Below, in pieces: positions 6,440-9,372 of a stretch of 9,372 nucleotides of DNA. The DNA comes from Actinomycetota bacterium (GTDB taxonomy: Bacteria; Actinomycetota; Actinomycetes; Nanopelagicales; Nanopelagicaceae). Both the position numbers and the translations under genes were made by a program. Numbering within the stretch: the stretch's first letter is position 1; each line of letters begins with the position of its first letter. Below the pieces are notes generated by a model. That model saw only the letters and a list, made by a program, of their open reading frames with translations, had not been told where the DNA came from and ran no database searches. The stretch covers positions 1-9,372 of the forward strand of contig WLMD01000057.1 in assembly GCA_009700405.1 (NCBI GenBank). Reading direction: 5' to 3'.

Positions 6440-6445
6440 TAGAAT
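6440..6445 (+). promoter_or_regulatory. -10 box, leaderless start of the TipAS gene
   Basis: TAGAAT is followed by TGCCTT (6 nt) and then the ATG. The bases between the box and the start contain no ribosome-binding site. Confidence 0.65.
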
Positions 6446-6451
6446 TGCCTT

Positions 6452-6814
6452 ATGAACGACTACGAAAATGAGGTTCAGGAACGTTGGGGCGATACCGATG
6501 CCTATCGCCAATCTAAGGCGCGAACTTCGAGATACACCCATGAAGATTTTGCCGCAGCAAAAGTAGATCAAGAAGGCGCTACCGAACTATTTGTGGCTGC
6601 CTTTGGAAATGGCTTGCCTATTGATTCAGTAGAGGCGCAACAAGCTGTAACTGCTCATCGTGATGCAATCACTAAATGGTTCTATGACTGCTCTGTAGAC
6701 ATGCAAAAGAATCTAGCGCTGATGTACATCACCGATGAACGTTTCAAGAAGTACTACGAAAGCCGAGTCCGCGGACTTGCACAGTATGTTCATGACGCAA
6801 TTATTGGTCAGTAG
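6452..6814 (+). CDS. Stand-alone TipAS domain protein
   Basis: The product is 120 aa and is essentially only a TipAS (antibiotic-recognition) domain, without the MerR-type DNA-binding part of full TipA. Diagnostic stretches are ERWGDTDAYRQSKART (10-25), AHRDAITKWFYDCS (68-81), MYITDERFKKYYE (91-103) and GLAQYVHDAI (108-117). In TipA this all-helical domain captures thiopeptides, in part through a cysteine; Cys80 of the WFYDC motif is the only cysteine here. A free-standing copy could act as a drug-binding or sequestering protein, or bind another hydrophobic ligand; the ligand is not known. It has its own leaderless promoter and converges on the YjdM/PhnA gene with one base between the stop codons. 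Confidence 0.9.
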   Translation: MNDYENEVQERWGDTDAYRQSKARTSRYTHEDFAAAKVDQEGATELFVAAFGNGLPIDSVEAQQAVTAHRDAITKWFYDCSVDMQKNLALMYITDERFKKYYESRVRGLAQYVHDAIIGQ

Positions 6815-6815
6815 T

Positions 6816-7163
6816 TCAAGCCTTTTTCACGATACTTGATTTGAGATTCATTGGTCCAAAACCATCAACTTTTGCGTCAATGTCATGATCACCAGGACCG
6901 TTAACTAATCGAATGTTGCGGACCTTGGTTCCAACTTTAAGAGTGTTTGAACTCCCTTTTACTTTCATATCCTTAATAATTGTTACGTCATCACCATCGG
7001 CAAGGATGTTCCCAGCCGAATCTTTAATGACTTTTTGTGCATCCTCGGATAGATCTACATCTGATGGATTCCATTCGTGGGCACATTCTGGGCACACTAG
7101 AAGCGCTCCCATTTCATAGGAATACTCGGATTTACATTCAGGGCATGGAGGAAGTTCGCTCAT
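6816..7163 (-). CDS. yjdM: YjdM/PhnA-family zinc-ribbon protein
   Basis: The product is 115 aa, close to the family's normal length. An N-terminal zinc ribbon with CPEC (7-10) and CPEC (24-27) is followed by a conserved beta domain with DSAGNILADGDDVTIIKD, KVKGSS, LKVGTKVRNIRLV, GDHDIDAKVDGFGPMNLKSSIVKK. The old name PhnA is misleading: the family is not shown to be a phosphonoacetate hydrolase, and its function remains unclear. A TAAACT box 6 nt before the ATG marks a leaderless start. The stop codon is one base from that of the convergent TipAS gene. Confidence 0.93.
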   Translation of the reverse strand: MSELPPCPECKSEYSYEMGALLVCPECAHEWNPSDVDLSEDAQKVIKDSAGNILADGDDVTIIKDMKVKGSSNTLKVGTKVRNIRLVNGPGDHDIDAKVDGFGPMNLKSSIVKKA

Positions 7164-7317
7164 AAAAACAGTTTAACTCTAATATCAGCTAAGTATCCCA
7201 ATAATGGAGGCAGTTCAACTTTTCTGTTGGATGCCCTGGATCTCTCGGCAGCGCGTCTTCTTATCAATAACTGAGATAAAGAATTTCATGTGAAGTTCAC
7301 AAGGAAGATTTCCCCCA
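7164..7317. other. Short gene-free interval between the PhnA-like and HhH genes
   Basis: Only the -10 box of the PhnA-like gene (7170-7175) is supported here. A 13-nt palindrome TGTGAAGTTCACA (7289-7301) and a weak bulged stem around 7257-7284 are present, but neither is clearly above chance. No ORF or RNA gene was recognised. Confidence 0.4.
7170..7175 (-). promoter_or_regulatory. -10 box, leaderless start of the PhnA-like gene
   Basis: TAAACT on the minus strand is followed by GTTTTT (6 nt) and then the ATG. No purine-rich ribosome site lies between. Confidence 0.6.
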
Positions 7318-7587
7318 CTAATTAGAAGGGCGAAACTGAATCCGCTTCGCATCCATCAAAGCGGTTAACCGGGCTATTGCCGATTTACCCATCCCATGCA
7401 ATTGCGAAAGCTCATCAAGGGAAATCTTTCGCAAGTCTGAAACTTTATATAACTTGGCATCAACCAATGCTTTTCTGGCGGGTGATGCAAGGCCAATTTT
7501 TCGCCATTCACCATCAAAGGCATCATATTTCGACATTTCAAGTACTCCCCGAGTAACTGCGCGTCTCGAGTCTTTGTTCTTGGCCAT
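7318..7587 (-). CDS. Small helix-hairpin-helix protein
   Basis: The product is 89 aa. The C-terminal half, about 31-78, is a helix-hairpin-helix fold: IGLASPARKALVDAKLYKVSDL, then SLDELSQLHGMGKSAIARL, with the LHGMGKSA hairpin at 63-70. Stand-alone HhH proteins of this kind resemble the C-terminal domain of RNA polymerase alpha and usually bind DNA non-specifically. The first ~20 residues are basic (Lys3, Lys5, Arg8, Arg9, Arg13). A TATAGT box 6 nt before the ATG suggests leaderless expression. The specific target is unknown. The gene lies 69 nt downstream of the DinB-fold gene on the same strand but has its own promoter. Confidence 0.85.
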   Translation of the reverse strand: MAKNKDSRRAVTRGVLEMSKYDAFDGEWRKIGLASPARKALVDAKLYKVSDLRKISLDELSQLHGMGKSAIARLTALMDAKRIQFRPSN

Positions 7588-7593
7588 GGGCTA

Positions 7594-7599
7594 ACTATA
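7594..7599 (-). promoter_or_regulatory. -10 box, leaderless start of the HhH gene
   Basis: TATAGT on the minus strand is followed by TAGCCC (6 nt) and then the ATG. Confidence 0.6.
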
Positions 7600-7656
7600 A
7601 AAGAAGAATCCTCAAGAGGCAGAACTAACTCACTCATAAGCCTTTGATCTTGTTGG

Positions 7657-8148
7657 TTACTCCCCTTTAGCGTCTGCAAAACCCCATACATCAAAATCGT
7701 CCAAATTGATTGTTGCGTACCCACGTAACTCCAAAGCTGCCACCAATTGCGCTCGGTGCTCTGTTGCGTGATGAACCGCTTGCGAAAGAATCGTTGAGCG
7801 TGCGCGCATTATTATCTTGCCATCATAATCCCGTGGAATCAAAGCTTCTGGGGCTGCACATGCACGGAGCAAACGATCGTCAAAGCCTGCAGCCATTCGA
7901 GAAAACTCGATCATCTCTTTCGTAGATTTCGGAGCATCAAACTCAACGTGCATTTCACCGGTAAGTCGGAACCCATACCAATCTGCCGAGGAAAGAATGT
8001 GTCGGATTATCTCTGCGACAGTCCACTCGGGATTTACTACATACGATTCAAGGGCTTCATCTGGGAGTTCGCCTAGTTTCTTGATTATCTGTTGGTTTGC
8101 CCAACCCATGTGTTTAATAAGTTTTTCAATTCCCATTTCAATACTCAT
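7657..8148 (-). CDS. DinB-fold protein (metal-dependent, thiol-transferase-like family)
   Basis: From the ATG at 8148 the product is 163 aa. An in-frame TTG at 8172 would add eight residues but has no initiation signal, while the ATG has a TATTCT box exactly 6 nt upstream. The four-helix DinB/YfiT-type fold is shown by WANQQIIKKL near the start, WTVAEIIRHILSSADWYG (42-59) and QAVHHATEHRAQLVAAL (123-139). The likely divalent-metal triad is His50 and the His127-x3-His131 pair. Relatives include bacillithiol- or mycothiol-dependent transferases and isomerases, so a thiol-linked detoxification role is plausible in an actinobacterium, but the substrate is not evident. It is divergent from the PAT-like GNAT (76 nt between starts). 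Confidence 0.88.
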   Translation of the reverse strand: MSIEMGIEKLIKHMGWANQQIIKKLGELPDEALESYVVNPEWTVAEIIRHILSSADWYGFRLTGEMHVEFDAPKSTKEMIEFSRMAAGFDDRLLRACAAPEALIPRDYDGKIIMRARSTILSQAVHHATEHRAQLVAALELRGYATINLDDFDVWGFADAKGE

Positions 8149-8154
8149 AGGTGA

Positions 8155-8160
8155 AGAATA
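8155..8160 (-). promoter_or_regulatory. -10 box, leaderless start of the DinB-fold gene
   Basis: TATTCT on the minus strand is followed by TCACCT (6 nt) and then the ATG at 8148. This decides the start in favour of 8148 over the upstream TTG. Confidence 0.6.
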
Positions 8161-8212
8161 GTGCTCGAGCAATAATCCCGCGCTTTCTTAGTGATAAGAG
8201 GCATTCCGCAAG

Positions 8213-8218
8213 TAGAAT
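8213..8218 (+). promoter_or_regulatory. -10 box, leaderless start of the PAT-like GNAT gene
   Basis: TAGAAT is followed by TTCACA (6 nt) and then the ATG. It uses the same hexamer as the TipAS gene's box. Confidence 0.65.
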
Positions 8219-8224
8219 TTCACA

Positions 8225-8716
8225 ATGATATTGAGACCTGCAATGCAGTCGGATATCCCCGCGATAACTGCGATTTATAACGATGTCATTGCTACTACTC
8301 ACGCGATTTACCGAGAAGACGCCGTTGATGAAGCCGAGCGACTTGCTTGGTATGAAAGCAAGGTTAATGATGGCTACCCCGTAATAGTTGCTGAATCAGA
8401 TGGCGAAATACTTGGTTATGGCGGGTACGGAAATTTTAGATTTGGCGAAGGTTACAAGCACACAGTCGAACACAGCATCCACATTAAATCTTCTTATCGC
8501 AGAAAAGGCGTGGGTCGGGCGATCCTGAAAGAATTGATTGCGATTGCAACCAAGGAGGGGCGCCACGTTATGGTCGGTGGAATTGATTCAGGCAATGAGG
8601 GTTCAATCAAGCTCCACGAAGAATTGGGCTTTCGTGAAAGTGCGCGTATGGAAGAAGTGGCCCTCAAAGGCGGCGAGTTGCTAACTTTAGTTTTGATGCA
8701 GAAGATATTGAAATAA
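8225..8716 (+). CDS. Phosphinothricin/methionine-sulfoximine acetyltransferase-like GNAT
   Basis: The product is 163 aa, a usual length for this subgroup. It follows the PAT/YwnH-type pattern: MILRPAMQSDIPAITAIYND (1-20), ATTHAIYR (23-30), WYESKVNDGYPVIVAE (42-57), ILGYGGYGNFR (62-72), YKHTVEHSIHI (77-87), the acetyl-CoA loop RRKGVGRAIL (92-101), and HVMVGGIDSGNEGSIKLHEELGF (114-136). The family acetylates phosphinothricin, methionine sulfoximine or related amino acids, and often serves general amino-acid detoxification, so herbicide resistance should not be assumed. The usual WLDL near the C-terminus reads ELLTLV here, a small change near the substrate end. It is divergent from the DinB-fold gene and convergent with terC. 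Confidence 0.9.
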   Translation: MILRPAMQSDIPAITAIYNDVIATTHAIYREDAVDEAERLAWYESKVNDGYPVIVAESDGEILGYGGYGNFRFGEGYKHTVEHSIHIKSSYRRKGVGRAILKELIAIATKEGRHVMVGGIDSGNEGSIKLHEELGFRESARMEEVALKGGELLTLVLMQKILK

Positions 8717-8790
8717 ACAAGAGACTCTAATCAAGGTCATGCCCCGCGTGCCGAATGTTGTTGTGTAGGCAGTTGTAAGAATAAGGAGAA

Positions 8791-9372
8791 CTACTCTTCT
8801 TCTTTACTTCCAGTAATACGTCCAGCATGGGCAACAGCGCTTGGATCACGCTTAGATTTCATCAAGCTAGCAACAGTTGAAACAACCAGAATTAGGCCAA
8901 TTATAGAGAGACTCGCGACAATAGAAATCTTTGGAACTTCATACCAAACTTCATGTAGATAAGTCATGATCAACTTGAGACCAATGAACATCAAAATAAC
9001 TGATAGGCCTAATGATAGGTAAATCAATTTGGCGAGGAATCCCTTGAGCAAGAAATAGAGCGCTCGAAGGCCAAGCAAGGCAAAGGCGTTTGCAGCAAAA
9101 ACTAAGAATGGTTCTTGAGTCACTCCAAACGTAGCCGGTATCGAATCTAGAGCAAACAACAAATCAGTTGATGCGATTGCAATCATCACCAAGAACATTG
9201 GTGTTGCAACCCTCTTTCCGTCGACCTTGGTAAACGTCTTTGACCCGTCAAAATTATCGGTCATGGCAATGCGTTTTCTGATTGCCTTAACCAATGCATT
9301 ATCTTCAGGGGAAGGATCTTCATCCCAATGCTTAAACAGACCAACACCAGTCCAGATTAGGATCGCTCCAAA
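8791..9372 (-). CDS. terC: TerC-family integral membrane protein, C-terminal part (5' end outside window)
   Basis: The frame is open to the right edge, and the visible part starts FGAILIWTGVGLFKHW, so the start codon lies beyond the window; the in-frame TTG at 9294 is not the start. About 193 residues remain. TerC/Alx hallmarks are GKRVATPMFLVMIAIASTDLLFALDSIPATFGVTQ, with the Asp residues of TDLLFALDS inside the membrane, then FLVFAANAFALLGLRALYFLL and two further membrane segments. Asp-rich membrane segments in this family are linked to metal-ion (Mn2+) efflux, with older links to tellurite resistance. The C-terminus is short, charged and cytoplasmic (GSKEEE). No clear terminator lies in the 74-nt gap to the convergent GNAT gene. 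Confidence 0.93.
   Translation of the reverse strand, partial: FGAILIWTGVGLFKHWDEDPSPEDNALVKAIRKRIAMTDNFDGSKTFTKVDGKRVATPMFLVMIAIASTDLLFALDSIPATFGVTQEPFLVFAANAFALLGLRALYFLLKGFLAKLIYLSLGLSVILMFIGLKLIMTYLHEVWYEVPKISIVASLSIIGLILVVSTVASLMKSKRDPSAVAHAGRITGSKEEE

Noticed and set aside
7289..7301. Perfect 13-nt palindrome TGTGAAGTTCACA
   Set aside because: Six pairs around one base are expected a couple of times by chance in this length. The spacing is wrong for a CRP-type TGTGA-N6-TCACA site, and it lies in a 3' region.
7374..7724. 116-aa minus-strand ORF overlapping the HhH gene
   Set aside because: It overlaps the HhH gene in another frame and the DinB gene end, lacks family features, and has no start signal like those of its neighbours.
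8149..8172. TTG-initiated extension of the DinB-fold protein
   Set aside because: The ATG at 8148 has a -10 box at the local standard 6-nt distance, and the extension would cover that promoter.
9292..9294. TTG as start of the TerC-family gene
   Set aside because: The frame continues to the window edge with TerC-like sequence, so the gene is simply cut by the window.

Overview
The window looks like chromosomal DNA of a small-genome, moderately low-GC actinobacterium. A freshwater Nanopelagicales (acI-type) lineage is my best guess. The evidence is indirect: very short intergenic gaps, many TANNNT -10 boxes exactly 6 nt before an ATG (leaderless transcripts, common in Actinobacteria), short Cys-motif secreted proteins, and stand-alone TipAS, YjdM/PhnA, DinB and HhH proteins. 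No rRNA, tRNA, insertion sequence, CRISPR array or prophage gene was seen.

Left part (1-4533). The C-terminal part of an MMPL/RND-family transporter runs in from the left edge on the + strand. It converges on a three-gene minus-strand operon (4533 to 1093) of secreted proteins of unknown function: a 220-aa Cys-motif plus beta-rich protein, a 316-aa protein starting with a bacterial Ig-like domain, and a 563-aa protein built from two diverged copies of one ~190-200-residue unit. All three have Sec signal peptides. Two have clear Shine-Dalgarno sites and the first has a less certain one. A GC-rich hairpin ends the operon inside the last codons of the transporter gene. A perfect 11-bp hairpin with a competing alternative lies between genes two and three.

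Middle (4534-5406). A gene-free stretch of about 410 nt contains a two-tier hairpin and three copies of an AATAGAGC octamer. It is followed by a small secreted protein whose C-terminal domain aligns by eye with eglin c/potato inhibitor I, a serine protease inhibitor fold, including a PVTMD reactive-loop-like segment.

Right part (5423-9372). This is a compact run of small cytoplasmic genes: two adjacent GNAT acetyltransferases (minus), a stand-alone TipAS domain protein (plus), a YjdM/PhnA zinc-ribbon protein (minus), a helix-hairpin-helix protein (minus), a DinB-fold protein (minus), a phosphinothricin-acetyltransferase-like GNAT (plus), and the C-terminal part of a TerC-family membrane protein entering from the right edge (minus). 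Three GNATs, TipAS and DinB together suggest small-molecule modification or detoxification, but most are separately transcribed, so this is a neighbourhood rather than a proven system.

The strongest sequence-level pattern is regulatory. Seven genes have a TANNNT box followed by exactly six bases and then ATG, with no Shine-Dalgarno site, whereas the secreted-protein operon uses leadered starts.
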